A stretch of 64,000 nt of DNA from Candidatus Flexicrinis affinis (GTDB taxonomy: Bacteria; Chloroflexota; Anaerolineae; Aggregatilineales; Phototrophicaceae). This document shows positions 25,593 to 34,297 of the stretch, in pieces; the first letter of the stretch is position 1; every line of letters starts with the position of its first letter. The notes under the pieces were generated by a model. That model ran no database searches. It worked only from the letters and a program-made list of their open reading frames with translations, and was not told the DNA's origin. Location: the NCBI GenBank assembly GCA_016716525.1, contig JADJWE010000001.1, positions 806,001 to 870,000 of the forward strand. The letters are read 5' to 3'. The position numbers and the translations under genes were made by a program.

Positions 25593-27692
25593 ATGTCGAA
25601 GCAAACCGAGACTAAGCTGGACCTCGCAAAGGTCCGAAACATCGGCATCATCGCGCATATCGATGCCGGAAAGACCACGACCACCGAGCGTGTGCTGTAC
25701 TACACCGGTATGGTGCATCGCATCGGCGAGGTGCACGATGGCGCCGCCACGACGGACTATATGGTTCAGGAGCGTGAGCGCGGTATCACCATCACCTCGG
25801 CGGCCGTGACTGCGGCGTGGAAGGGACACCAGATCAATGTGATCGACACCCCGGGCCACGTCGACTTCACCGCGGAAGTGCAGCGCTCGCTGCGCGTTCT
25901 CGATGGTGGCGTCGTCGTGTTCGATGGTGTCGCCGGTGTCGAGCCGCAGTCGGAGACGGTGTGGCGGCAGGCGGACGAATATCGTGTCCCGCGTATCTGC
26001 TTCGTCAACAAGATGGATCGCGTTGGCGCCAATTTCGCCCGCTGCGTACAGATGATCACCGACCGCGTAAACGGCAATCCGGTTCCCATCCAGATGCCAT
26101 ACGGCGAGGGCGATCAGTTCAAGGGAATTATCGACCTGCTCAAGATGGAACTCGTCACCTATGGCGACGATCTCGGGCAGGACATCCAGCGTCATCCAAT
26201 CCCTGAGAGCCACCGCGAACAGGCCGAGACGATGCGCGCCGAAATGGTCGAGAAGATCGTCGAGAACGACGAATACTTGACCGAGAAGTACCTGATGGAA
26301 GAGGCGATCAGCGACGATGAGCTGATGGGTGCCCTGCGCGCAGCTACCATCGCCGGCAAGATTCAGCCGGTGATGTGCGGTTCGGCGCTGAAGAACAAGG
26401 GCGTCCAGCTCATGCTGGACAAGGTCGTCGAACTGCTGCCCTCCCCGCTGGATATCCCGGCGGTTACCGGCATGCATCCGAAGACCGAGGAGGCGCTCGA
26501 GCGCAAGGCTGAAGACTCCGAGCCGCTTGCAGCGCTGGTTTTCAAGATCATCACCGATCCGTACGTCGGCCGTCTCGCGTTCGTGCGCGTGTACTCCGGC
26601 GTCCTGCGGACTGGCACGACGGTCATGAACACGACGAAGGGTGCGCGCGAGCGTATCGGCCGTATCGTTCGCATGTTCGCCGACCGTCGCGAAGACATCA
26701 CCGAGATCCATGCGGGCGACATTGCCGCGATCCTCGCGCTGAAGGAAACCTTCACCGGTGAGACGCTGGCGGCGCCTGATCATCCGATCGTGCTCGAGAC
26801 CATCAAGTTCCCCGAGCCTGTCATCGAAGTCGCCATCGAGCCGAACAGCAAGGGCGATCAGGAAAAGATGGGCGAGGCGCTGCGACGGTTGGCGGAAGAA
26901 GATCCGACCTTCAAGGTCGAGGTCGACGACTCGCAAACCAAGCTGCGCGGCATGGGCGAGCTGCATCTCGAGGTGCTGGTCGACCGCCTGATGCGCGAAT
27001 TTGGCGTGCAGGCGACCGTGGGCCGGCCACGCGTGGCATACCGTGAAACGATCACCCGCAGCGCGCGGATCGACACGATCTTCAAGCGGCAGTCGGGCGG
27101 TTCGGGCCAGTATGCCCGCGTCGTCGCCGAGTTTGAGCCGATGTCGGACGAGGACATCCGGGCCAGCAAGGACGGCTTCGCGTTCGTGGACGAGATCAAG
27201 GGCGGCTCTATTCCGAAGGAATTCATCCGCCCGACCGAGAACGGTATGCGCGACGCCATGCAGGGCGGCGTGCTGGCCGGTTACCCGCTCGTTGGTGTTC
27301 GTGCGCGCCTTGTCGATGGCGCGTCGCACGAGGTCGACTCGAGCGAAATGGCATTCAAGATCGCCGGTTCGATGTGCTTGAAGGAAGGCGTCCAAAAGGC
27401 GCATCCGGTGCTGCTCGAGCCGACCATGAAGGTTGAAGTTGTCGTTCCTGACGAGTTCACTGGCTCGGTCGTAGGCGATCTGTCGAGCCGTCGCGGTTTG
27501 GTTTCAGGCATGGAACCGCGCGGTTTGGGTGCGACCACCATCAGTGCGGCGGTGCCGCTGGCCGAGATGTTCGGCTATGCGACGAACCTGCGCAACATCA
27601 CGCAGGGGCGAGGCACGTTCACGATGGAGTTCGACAAGTACACAGTGGCTCCGAACAGCATCGCCGACGAGATCATCAAGTCGGGTCGCTAA
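25593..27692 (+). CDS. fusA: Translation elongation factor G
   Basis: 699 residues, catalysing GTP-dependent translocation on the ribosome. G domain with AHIDAGKTTTTERVLYYTG (G1), RGITITSAA (G2), DTPGHVDF (G3) and NKMDRVG (G4), followed by domains II to V, including RPTENGMRDAMQGG in domain IV and SSRRGLVSGM in domain V. Typical length. Lies between rpsG and tuf as in most bacteria. Confidence 0.98.
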   Translation: MSKQTETKLDLAKVRNIGIIAHIDAGKTTTTERVLYYTGMVHRIGEVHDGAATTDYMVQERERGITITSAAVTAAWKGHQINVIDTPGHVDFTAEVQRSLRVLDGGVVVFDGVAGVEPQSETVWRQADEYRVPRICFVNKMDRVGANFARCVQMITDRVNGNPVPIQMPYGEGDQFKGIIDLLKMELVTYGDDLGQDIQRHPIPESHREQAETMRAEMVEKIVENDEYLTEKYLMEEAISDDELMGALRAATIAGKIQPVMCGSALKNKGVQLMLDKVVELLPSPLDIPAVTGMHPKTEEALERKAEDSEPLAALVFKIITDPYVGRLAFVRVYSGVLRTGTTVMNTTKGARERIGRIVRMFADRREDITEIHAGDIAAILALKETFTGETLAAPDHPIVLETIKFPEPVIEVAIEPNSKGDQEKMGEALRRLAEEDPTFKVEVDDSQTKLRGMGELHLEVLVDRLMREFGVQATVGRPRVAYRETITRSARIDTIFKRQSGGSGQYARVVAEFEPMSDEDIRASKDGFAFVDEIKGGSIPKEFIRPTENGMRDAMQGGVLAGYPLVGVRARLVDGASHEVDSSEMAFKIAGSMCLKEGVQKAHPVLLEPTMKVEVVVPDEFTGSVVGDLSSRRGLVSGMEPRGLGATTISAAVPLAEMFGYATNLRNITQGRGTFTMEFDKYTVAPNSIADEIIKSGR

Positions 27693-27764
27693 TCGGGGCG
27701 CACGCCACCATCGAATCGTTCGTAGGCTAAGTTCAGACGCCATAAGCAAAGGATAGGACGCACA

Positions 27765-28961
27765 ATGGCTGGGAAGTTCGATCGCAGCAAGCCGCACGTG
27801 AACATCGGCACCATCGGTCATGTCGACCATGGCAAAACGACGCTCACCGCGGCCATCACCAAGGTGCTCGGCATGAAGGGCAAGGCCGAGCGCATGAAGT
27901 ACGATGACATCGATAACGCGCCGGAAGAAAAGGCCCGCGGTATCACCATCAACATCCGTCACGTGGAATACGAGACCGACGCGCGCCACTATGCGCACGT
28001 GGACTGCCCGGGCCACCGTGACTACATCAAGAACATGATCACCGGTGCGGCGCAGATGGACGGTGCAATCCTCGTCGTCAGCGCGCCTGATGGCCCGATG
28101 CCGCAAACCCGCGAGCACGTGCTGCTTGCGCGTCAGGTGGAAGTGCCGGCGATGGTCGTGTACCTCAACAAGATCGACCAGATGGACGATCCAGAGCTGC
28201 TCGAGCTCGTCGAGCTCGAACTGCATGAACTGCTCGAGAGCTACGGGTTCTCTGCCGATACCCCGATCATTCGCGGTTCGGCGGTGAAGGCCAACGACTC
28301 GGACAGCACCGATGTCAACGCGCCGGAGTATGAGTCGATCCTGAAGCTGATGGACGCGGTGGACAACTGGATTCCGACCCCGGCCCGTGATACGGAAAAG
28401 GCGTTCCTCATGCCGGTGGAAGACGTGTTCACCATTCAGGGCCGCGGTACCGTGGTGACCGGCCGTGTTGAGCGCGGTACCCTGCAGAAGGGTATGGAAG
28501 TCGAGATCCTCGGCCTGCGCGAAGAGAAGATGAAGACCACCGTGACCGGCATCGAGATGTTCCACAAGGAACTCGACTCGGCCGTCGCAGGTGACAACGC
28601 CGGTATCCTCCTGCGCGGCACCAAGCGTGAAGAGGTCGAGCGCGGCATGGTTCTGGCCAAGCCGGGTTCGATCACGCCGTACCGCAAGTTCATGTGCCAG
28701 GTGTACGTGCTGAAGAAGGAAGAGGGCGGCCGTCATAAGCCGTTCGTCAACGGGTACCGTCCGCAGTTCTACATCCGCACCATGGACGTGACCGGCACCA
28801 TCACGCTGCCCGAAGGCGTCGAGCTGGTCATGCCGGGCGACGATGTCAACCTGCAGGTCGAGCTGATCATGCCGGTGGCGCTCGAGAAGGGCTCCAAGTT
28901 CGCCATCCGCGAGGGTGGTCTGACCGTCGGCGCTGGTGTCATCACGGACGTGATTTCCTAG
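27765..28961 (+). CDS. tuf: Translation elongation factor Tu
   Basis: 398 residues, delivering aminoacyl-tRNA to the ribosome. GHVDHGKTTLT (P-loop), RGITINIRHVEY, D80-CPGH84 and NKIDQMDD are visible, followed by the two beta-barrel domains. The G3 region reads DCPGHRDYIKNM, whereas most bacterial EF-Tu have DCPGHADYVKNM; arginine and isoleucine at these positions resemble archaeal/eukaryotic EF1A. The catalytic histidine H84 is retained. A strong hairpin follows the stop. Confidence 0.98.
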   Translation: MAGKFDRSKPHVNIGTIGHVDHGKTTLTAAITKVLGMKGKAERMKYDDIDNAPEEKARGITINIRHVEYETDARHYAHVDCPGHRDYIKNMITGAAQMDGAILVVSAPDGPMPQTREHVLLARQVEVPAMVVYLNKIDQMDDPELLELVELELHELLESYGFSADTPIIRGSAVKANDSDSTDVNAPEYESILKLMDAVDNWIPTPARDTEKAFLMPVEDVFTIQGRGTVVTGRVERGTLQKGMEVEILGLREEKMKTTVTGIEMFHKELDSAVAGDNAGILLRGTKREEVERGMVLAKPGSITPYRKFMCQVYVLKKEEGGRHKPFVNGYRPQFYIRTMDVTGTITLPEGVELVMPGDDVNLQVELIMPVALEKGSKFAIREGGLTVGAGVITDVIS

Positions 28962-28993
28962 GCCTCGCGGTCCGGGAAGACGAAGACGCTCAG

Positions 28994-29027
28994 ATGCCGG
29001 GAGGCGCGCAATATCGCCTCCCGGCAT
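28994..29027 (+). terminator. Perfect 13-bp hairpin between tuf and rpsJ (partial terminator or attenuator)
   Basis: ATGCCGGGAGGCG (28994-29006) and CGCCTCCCGGCAT (29015-29027) flank an 8-nt loop. Only a weak T-tract (TATCT) follows, so read-through into the S10 operon is likely. No separate promoter for rpsJ was recognised. Confidence 0.55.
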
Positions 29028-29048
29028 TATCTCACGAGAAGATGGAGG

Positions 29049-29063
29049 CTGGCCGCAGGCCAG
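29049..29063 (+). promoter_or_regulatory. Small hairpin adjoining the rpsJ ribosome binding site
   Basis: CTGGCC and GGCCAG around the triloop GCA, ending 2-3 nt before the GAGG of the rpsJ Shine-Dalgarno. It could affect rpsJ initiation. Confidence 0.4.
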
Positions 29064-29075
29064 TGAGGTTAGCAC

Positions 29076-29387
29076 ATGGCGATTAAGAACAAGATCCGTA
29101 TCCGGCTGAAGGCGTATGACCATCGGGTCCTCGACCAGTCGGCGCAGCGGATTGTCGACACGGCAGAGCGCGCCGGTGCACGGGTGGTCGGGCCAGTTCC
29201 TCTGCCGACGAAACTCGAGCGTTTCACCGTGCGTCGCTCGACCTTCATCGACAAAGATTCGCACGAGCATTTCGAAATCCGCACGCATTCGCGGCTGATC
29301 GATGTGCTTGAACCGGACAGCAAGACGATTGAGAACCTCACCCGTCTGAACCTGCCGGCCGGCGTCGATATCGAGATCAAGCTGTAA
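29076..29387 (+). CDS. rpsJ: 30S ribosomal protein S10
   Basis: 103 residues with KIRIRLKAYDHRVLDQSAQRIVDT-type N-terminus and GPVPLPTKLERFTVRRS in the long loop. Small-subunit head protein, also the NusE antitermination factor in characterised bacteria. First gene of the S10 block; a long structured gap (148 nt) separates it from rplC. Confidence 0.97.
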   Translation: MAIKNKIRIRLKAYDHRVLDQSAQRIVDTAERAGARVVGPVPLPTKLERFTVRRSTFIDKDSHEHFEIRTHSRLIDVLEPDSKTIENLTRLNLPAGVDIEIKL

Positions 29388-29425
29388 GTCACCCACCAAC
29401 GCGCAACGCAAGCGGGTATAGTTCC

Positions 29426-29521
29426 GGCCCGCCGCTGCGGGTGTACGGGCCAGTACGCTGAGACAGATAGGGGGCGGGGACACGCCGAAGATCCCCGGCG
29501 CAAGAACGCGCAGCACCCCGC
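29426..29521 (+). promoter_or_regulatory. Structured leader between rpsJ and rplC
   Basis: The 148-nt gap contains GGCCCG/CGGGCC (29426-29431 with 29446-29451, enclosing CCG/CGG), then GCGGGG/CCCCGC (29474-29479 with 29516-29521) enclosing CGCCG/CGGCG. The second closing helix ends 2 nt before the GGAGG of rplC. Possible leader for autogenous control by a protein of the operon (inference). Confidence 0.4.
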
Positions 29522-29535
29522 TGGAGGCAAACCGA

Positions 29536-30177
29536 ATGAAGGGCATGATCGGCAAGAAGATTGGCATGACGCAGGTCTTTGATGACAACGGGAACGTCGT
29601 TCCCGTGACCATCATTCAGGCCGGCCCCTGCCATGTCACACAAATTCGCAGTAAGGACAAAGAAGGCTATGTCGCCGTGCAGCTTGGTTTCGCAGAGACC
29701 AAGCCGACCCGGCTGACCAAGGGCCAACTCGGTCACCTGAAGCGCAACAACCTGCCTGCGCTGCGCTACCTGCGCGAGTTCCGCATCAAGGACGGTGATG
29801 TGAACGTTGCAGAAGGGCAGGAGATCACCGTCACTGTGTTTGAGAAGGGCGAACGGGTCGACATCGTCGGCACGTCGAAAGGCCGCGGGTTCGCCGGCGC
29901 GATTAAGCGCCACGGCTTCCACCGCCAGCCGAAGACTCACGGTCAGTCCGACCGCGAGCGCGCGCCGGGTTCGGTGGGCCAGCGTTCCTTCCCAGGCCGC
30001 ACGCTGCCGGGCCAGCGCATGGCCGGCCGAATGGGCAACGAGCGCGTCACGATTCAAAACCTCGAGGTCGTTCTGATCGACGCCGACAAGAACCTGATCG
30101 CCGTGCGCGGTTCGGTTCCCGGCGCAAAGAACGGCATCGTGATGATCAAGCCGTCCGTGAAAGCTCGTACGAAGTAG
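29536..30177 (+). CDS. rplC: 50S ribosomal protein L3
   Basis: 213 residues: MKGMIGKKIGMTQVFDDNG at the start, GTSKGRGFAGAIKRHGF and GSVGQRSFPGRTLPGQRMAGRMG in the extended loop that reaches the peptidyl-transferase centre. GGAGG lies 8 nt before the ATG. Confidence 0.98.
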   Translation: MKGMIGKKIGMTQVFDDNGNVVPVTIIQAGPCHVTQIRSKDKEGYVAVQLGFAETKPTRLTKGQLGHLKRNNLPALRYLREFRIKDGDVNVAEGQEITVTVFEKGERVDIVGTSKGRGFAGAIKRHGFHRQPKTHGQSDRERAPGSVGQRSFPGRTLPGQRMAGRMGNERVTIQNLEVVLIDADKNLIAVRGSVPGAKNGIVMIKPSVKARTK

Positions 30178-30207
30178 CGCGGGCGAAAGGTAACGGAGGG
30201 TATGACA

Positions 30208-30846
30208 ATGCAGTTCCCGGTTAAGGATGTGAACGGCAAGCAGGTCAGCACGGTCGACCTGCCGGCCGAGATTTTCGGGATCACCCGTGAAGACCTCAAC
30301 GTCGGTTTGATGCATCAGGCGTACGTGCGCCAGATGGCAAATGCGCGCCTCGGCACGCACAAGACCAAGACCCGCAGCGAGGTCAAGATCAGCACGGCCA
30401 AGATCTATCGCCAGAAGGGAACCGGTCGTGCGCGCCATGGGTCGCGCAACGCTCCGATCTTCGTCGGCGGTGGTAAGGCCCACGGACCGATCCCGCATAA
30501 GTACACCAAGGACATGCCCAAGAAGATGGTGCGCGCGGCGCTGCGTAACGCCCTGAGCGCGGCCGTCCTCGACGAGCAGTTGGTTGTGGTCGACAAGTTG
30601 AGCGTTTCGGCGCCCAAGACGAAGGAAGTCACCAAGGTCCTCAATGCTCTGGTCGGCAGCAGCTCAGCGCTGGTCCTGCTGGCTGAGCGCAACGAGAACC
30701 TCGAACGCGGTATCGGAAATCTCGACCGCGCCTTCTACCTGCGGGCGAGCTACCTGAACGTGCGCGACCTGCTGACGTATGACAAGGTTATTGTGCCGCT
30801 TGACGCACTCGACGTGCTGAAGAGCTGGCTTGGGACGGAGGGCTAA
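30208..30846 (+). CDS. rplD: 50S ribosomal protein L4
   Basis: 212 residues. The second ATG (30208) is preferred because GGAGGG lies 7 nt before it, whereas the ATG at 30202 is only 1 nt away. RQKGTGRARHGSRNAPIFVGGGKAHGP is split between the conserved loop that lines the exit tunnel and its flank. In E. coli L4 represses its own operon. Confidence 0.96.
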   Translation: MQFPVKDVNGKQVSTVDLPAEIFGITREDLNVGLMHQAYVRQMANARLGTHKTKTRSEVKISTAKIYRQKGTGRARHGSRNAPIFVGGGKAHGPIPHKYTKDMPKKMVRAALRNALSAAVLDEQLVVVDKLSVSAPKTKEVTKVLNALVGSSSALVLLAERNENLERGIGNLDRAFYLRASYLNVRDLLTYDKVIVPLDALDVLKSWLGTEG

Positions 30847-30851
30847 AGACG

Positions 30852-31145
30852 ATGCCCGATTTGCACCTGTATGATGTGATCCGCCGCCCGGTGATCACCG
30901 AGAAGACGAATGTGATGACCGAGAACAACCAGTACGTGTTCGAGGTCGCACCGAACGCCAACAAGGTTCAGATCAAGGAAGCGGTGGAAGTGATCTTCGA
31001 CGTTGCAGTCGTCAAGGTCAACACGATGGTGATGCCGTACAAGCGCGGCCGCCGCGGTCGGAAATTCTACCGCCGCACGCAGCAGTGGAAGAAGGCAGTC
31101 GTGACCCTCTCCGAGGGCGACACGATTAGCCTGTTCGAAGTGTAA
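30852..31145 (+). CDS. rplW: 50S ribosomal protein L23
   Basis: 97 residues with YDVIRRPVITEKTN and YVFEVAPNANKVQIKEAVE. Exit-tunnel rim protein that docks trigger factor and SRP. Five nucleotides after rplD, with GGAGGG overlapping the end of that gene. Confidence 0.97.
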   Translation: MPDLHLYDVIRRPVITEKTNVMTENNQYVFEVAPNANKVQIKEAVEVIFDVAVVKVNTMVMPYKRGRRGRKFYRRTQQWKKAVVTLSEGDTISLFEV

Positions 31146-31156
31146 GGGGCGGAGAC

Positions 31157-31981
31157 ATGCCGGTTAAGGTCTACAAGCCCACCTCGGCTGGCCGCCGAGG
31201 AATGACGGGCCACACGTTCGAAGAGATCACCAAGAGCAAGCCGGAGCGCTCCCTGACGGAGTCGCTTCGCAAGCGCGGTGGTCGCAACAATCAAGGCCGC
31301 GTGACGATCCGTCACCGGGGTGGTGGTCATCGCCGTCGCTACCGCGTGATTGACTTCAAGCGCAACAAGTTCGACTGCAAGGCGACCGTAAGCGCGATCG
31401 AGTACGACCCCAACCGCAGTGCGCGTATCGCGCTGGTGGAGTACGAAGACGGCGAGAAGCGTTACATTATCGCACCGCTCGGCCTCAAGGTCGGCGATGT
31501 GATCGGCAACGGGCCGCAGGCATCGCTGCGCCCGGGCAACGCGCTGGCGATCGCCGACATTCCAGTCGGCACGCAGATTCACAACATCGAGCTGAAGCCC
31601 GGCAAGGGCGGCCAGATGGCGCGCTCTGCGGGTGTCTCGGCGCAGCTGATGGCGAAAGAAGGCACGTACGCGCAGGTTCGCCTGCCGAGCGGCGAAGTTC
31701 GCCTTGTCCACGAGCGCTGCATGGCGACCATCGGGCAGGTCGGCAACGTCGATCATGGCAACGTGAACTTCGGCAAGGCTGGTCGCAAGCGCTGGATGGG
31801 CATCCGCCCGTCGGTTCGCGGTATCGCCATGGACCCCAACAGCCACCCGCATGGTGGTGGTGAAGGTCGCAGCGGCATCGGTATGAAGGCGCCCAAGACG
31901 CCGTGGGGTAAGCCGGCCCTCGGCAAGCGTACCCGCAGCAACAAGCGCACGAACCGTTTCATCGTGCGCCGGCGCGCCTAG
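31157..31981 (+). CDS. rplB: 50S ribosomal protein L2
   Basis: 274 residues. Conserved GRNNQGRVTIRHRGGGHRRRYR in the N-terminal part and MDPNSHPHGGGEGRS, containing the histidine region near the peptidyl-transferase centre. Standard length. Eleven nucleotides after rplW. Confidence 0.98.
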   Translation: MPVKVYKPTSAGRRGMTGHTFEEITKSKPERSLTESLRKRGGRNNQGRVTIRHRGGGHRRRYRVIDFKRNKFDCKATVSAIEYDPNRSARIALVEYEDGEKRYIIAPLGLKVGDVIGNGPQASLRPGNALAIADIPVGTQIHNIELKPGKGGQMARSAGVSAQLMAKEGTYAQVRLPSGEVRLVHERCMATIGQVGNVDHGNVNFGKAGRKRWMGIRPSVRGIAMDPNSHPHGGGEGRSGIGMKAPKTPWGKPALGKRTRSNKRTNRFIVRRRA

Positions 31982-32018
31982 TTCGGTTGGTCAGTGAGAT
32001 AGGACGAGGACTAGGAAA

Positions 32019-32291
32019 ATGGGTCGTTCGCTGAAAAAGGGACCGTTCATCGATCCCAAGCTGCTCTCGAAGGTCGAGAAGCTGAATACCGAAAACAAGA
32101 AGGTGGTGATCCGGACGTGGAGCCGGGCGAGCACCATCTTCCCGCAGATGGTCGGCCACACCATCGCCGTGCACGACGGCCGCCGCCATGTGGCGATCTT
32201 CGTGACCGAGAACATGGTTGGCCATAAGTTGGGCGAGTTCGCCCCGACGCGTACCTTCAAAGGTCACGTCGCGAAGGAAAAGAAGAAGTAG
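32019..32291 (+). CDS. rpsS: 30S ribosomal protein S19
   Basis: 90 residues: MGRSLKKGPFIDPKLL, TWSRASTIFPQMVGHTIAVHDGRRHVAIFVTENMVGHKLGEFAPTRTF in pieces along the chain. Head protein that contacts S13. Gap of 37 nt from rplB, the longest within this part of the operon apart from the rpsC-rplP gap. Confidence 0.98.
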   Translation: MGRSLKKGPFIDPKLLSKVEKLNTENKKVVIRTWSRASTIFPQMVGHTIAVHDGRRHVAIFVTENMVGHKLGEFAPTRTFKGHVAKEKKK

Positions 32292-32303
32292 GAGCGAGGA
32301 CAA

Positions 32304-32645
32304 ATGGAAGTGCGTGCATACACGAAACATCTGTCCATCTCCCCTCGCAAACTGCGTCTGGTCTGCGACAAGGTGCGCGGCCTGAATGCGCTGCAAGCGC
32401 AGACGGTCCTGCGCTTCATGCCCCAAAAGGGCGCCGAGATGGTCAGCAAGACGCTCGCGTCGGCAATCGCCAACGCCGAGAACAATCTTGATCTGGACCC
32501 GAACAATCTGTTCATCTCGCAGATCTTCGCAGATGAGGGGACGCGCCTGAAGCGAGTGAAGGCAGGCGCACGCGGCCGGTACAAGCCGCGCGTTCGCCGG
32601 ATCTCACATCTGACGGTTGTGCTGGGACAGCGGGAGAACAGCTAA
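32304..32645 (+). CDS. rplV: 50S ribosomal protein L22
   Basis: 113 residues with ISPRKLRLVCDKVRGLNALQA and the basic hairpin GTRLKRVKAGARGRYKPRVRR that lines the exit tunnel, where macrolide resistance changes occur in other species. Its stop overlaps the rpsC start by one base (TAATG). Confidence 0.98.
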   Translation: MEVRAYTKHLSISPRKLRLVCDKVRGLNALQAQTVLRFMPQKGAEMVSKTLASAIANAENNLDLDPNNLFISQIFADEGTRLKRVKAGARGRYKPRVRRISHLTVVLGQRENS

Positions 32646-33322
32646 TGGGTCGTAAAGTTCATCCGGTAGGGTTCCGGCTCAAGGTCAACCGGGATTGGGA
32701 TTCGCGCTGGTACGCGGAGGGCCCCGAGTACGTCGATCTGCTGAAGGAAGACCGCAAGGTCCGCAAATTCATCAGCAAGGAAGCGGAAAAGGCCGGTGTC
32801 TCGCGCATCGAAATCGAGCGGTTCCCGAATCAGGTTGTGGTGACCATTCACACCATGCGGCCGGGAATCATCATCGGGCGTGAAGGCAAGGCCGTCAAGA
32901 AGCTGCGCGCCGACCTCGAGACACTGACCAACAAGAAGGTCAAGGTCGAGGTCAGCGAGATCGACAAGCCGGATCTCGACGCCCAGTTGGTGGCCGCCAA
33001 TATCGCGGGGCAGCTTGTCCGGCGCATTGGTCACAGCCGCGCCATGAAGCGTGCGGTGTCGCAGGCGATGCGGCTCGGCGCACAGGGCATTCGTATCGAG
33101 GTGAGCGGCCGTTTGGCCGGCGGCGATATGAGCCGCCGCGAGATGGTCAGCGAGGGCCGCGTGCCGCGTAACACGCTCCGTGCGTCGATCGACTTCGGCA
33201 AGGCGGAAGCTCTGACGACGTTCGGCCAGCTCGGCATCAAGGTCTGGATCTACAAGGGCGAAATCCTGCAGCAGGACAACACGCGGACGGACGAGAAGTC
33301 CGGCGTGTACGTCAGCTCGTAG
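32645..33322 (+). CDS. rpsC: 30S ribosomal protein S3
   Basis: 225 residues. MGRKVHPVGFRL at the start, KH domain with MRPGIIIGREGKAVKKL, and the C-terminal half with RAMKRAVSQAMRLGAQGIRIEVSGRL. It lies at the mRNA entry channel. Translationally coupled to rplV. Confidence 0.98.
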   Translation: MGRKVHPVGFRLKVNRDWDSRWYAEGPEYVDLLKEDRKVRKFISKEAEKAGVSRIEIERFPNQVVVTIHTMRPGIIIGREGKAVKKLRADLETLTNKKVKVEVSEIDKPDLDAQLVAANIAGQLVRRIGHSRAMKRAVSQAMRLGAQGIRIEVSGRLAGGDMSRREMVSEGRVPRNTLRASIDFGKAEALTTFGQLGIKVWIYKGEILQQDNTRTDEKSGVYVSS

Positions 33323-33366
33323 TCGGCTGAGCCGCGTCCTCGCGTAAGGAAAAGGAGCAATCAAGC

Positions 33367-33801
33367 ATGTTGATGCCTAAGCGCGTCAAATACCGTAAGC
33401 AGTTCCGCGGTCGCCGGAAGGGCACCGAGCTGCGCGGCGCCGCCGTTCAGTTTGGCGAATACGGCCTGCAGGCCCTCGAGCCGATCTGGCTGAGCAGCCG
33501 GCAGATCGAAGCGGCCCGCCGCGCGATGGTGCGCTACATCAAGCGCCGCGGCAAGATTTGGATCCGCGTGTTCCCGGACAAGCCGATCACCAAGAAGGCC
33601 GCAGAGACCCGCATGGGTTCCGGCAAGGGTTCGGTGGAATACTGGGCCGCAGTTATCAAGCCCGGACGCGTCCTGTTCGAAATGGGCGGCGTGGACGAGC
33701 AAGACGCACTCGAAGCACTGCGCCTGGCGGCGTTCAAGCTGCCGTGCAAGTGCAAGATCATCAGGCGGATTGACCCGATCAGCGGTCAGGAGGTCGGCTA
33801 A
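33367..33801 (+). CDS. rplP: 50S ribosomal protein L16
   Basis: 144 residues with MPKRVKYRKQFRGR, GEYGLQALEPIWLSSRQIEAAR and GSGKGSVEYWAAVIKPGR. The ATG at 33367 has AGGAG 9 nt upstream; the alternative at 33373 lies further away. Contacts the A-site tRNA. Stop overlaps the rpmC start by one base. Confidence 0.97.
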   Translation: MLMPKRVKYRKQFRGRRKGTELRGAAVQFGEYGLQALEPIWLSSRQIEAARRAMVRYIKRRGKIWIRVFPDKPITKKAAETRMGSGKGSVEYWAAVIKPGRVLFEMGGVDEQDALEALRLAAFKLPCKCKIIRRIDPISGQEVG

Positions 33802-34013
33802 TGGTGGACATCCGTGACGTTCGCAAGATGTCCGATGAAGACATCATGAACGCGATCGAGGACAACCGCGCCGATATGTATCAGCTGCGCCTTCAAAAGG
33901 CCAACGGCGAACTCAAGAACGAAAACCTGCTCCGGCAGAACCGTCGCGACCTCGCGCGTTTGAAGACGGTGCTCACCCAGCGGCAGGCCGGCAGCCCGCA
34001 GAAGGGGAATTAG
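33801..34013 (+). CDS. rpmC: 50S ribosomal protein L29
   Basis: 70 residues, mostly two helices (MSDEDIMNAIEDNRADMYQL, LKNENLLRQNRRDLARLKTVL), as expected for L29, an exit-tunnel rim protein. Coupled to rplP by a TAATG overlap. Confidence 0.95.
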   Translation: MVDIRDVRKMSDEDIMNAIEDNRADMYQLRLQKANGELKNENLLRQNRRDLARLKTVLTQRQAGSPQKGN

Positions 34014-34015
34014 CG

Positions 34016-34294
34016 ATGGCAAACACTCGCCGCCGGTTGGTCGGGCGCGTCGTCAGCAACAAGATGGAGAAGACCGTCGTCGTTGCGATCGAACGCCGCA
34101 AGATGCACCGGGTATACAAGAAGATCGTCGTCTCGACCCGGAAGGTCATGGCGCACGATGAATCGAACGAAATTCAGGAAGGCAGCGTCGTTCGCATCGT
34201 CGAGAGCAAGCCGCTCAGCAAGAACAAGCGCTGGGTGGTGGAAACGGTGCTCGAGACGCCTGAGCTGATCGAGACGAGCAGCGCGGAGGCGTAA
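34016..34294 (+). CDS. rpsQ: 30S ribosomal protein S17
   Basis: 92 residues, OB-fold. RRRLVGRVVSNKMEKTVVVAIERRKMH and VRIVESKPLSKNKRWVV are the conserved blocks. Two nucleotides after rpmC; AAGGGGAATTAGCG provides the Shine-Dalgarno. Confidence 0.97.
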   Translation: MANTRRRLVGRVVSNKMEKTVVVAIERRKMHRVYKKIVVSTRKVMAHDESNEIQEGSVVRIVESKPLSKNKRWVVETVLETPELIETSSAEA

Positions 34295-34297
34295 GTC

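Noticed and set aside
25494..29615. Very long minus-strand frames opposite fusA and tuf (over 600 codons)
   Set aside because: Antisense shadows produced by strong codon bias in highly expressed genes; the plus-strand products are unmistakable.
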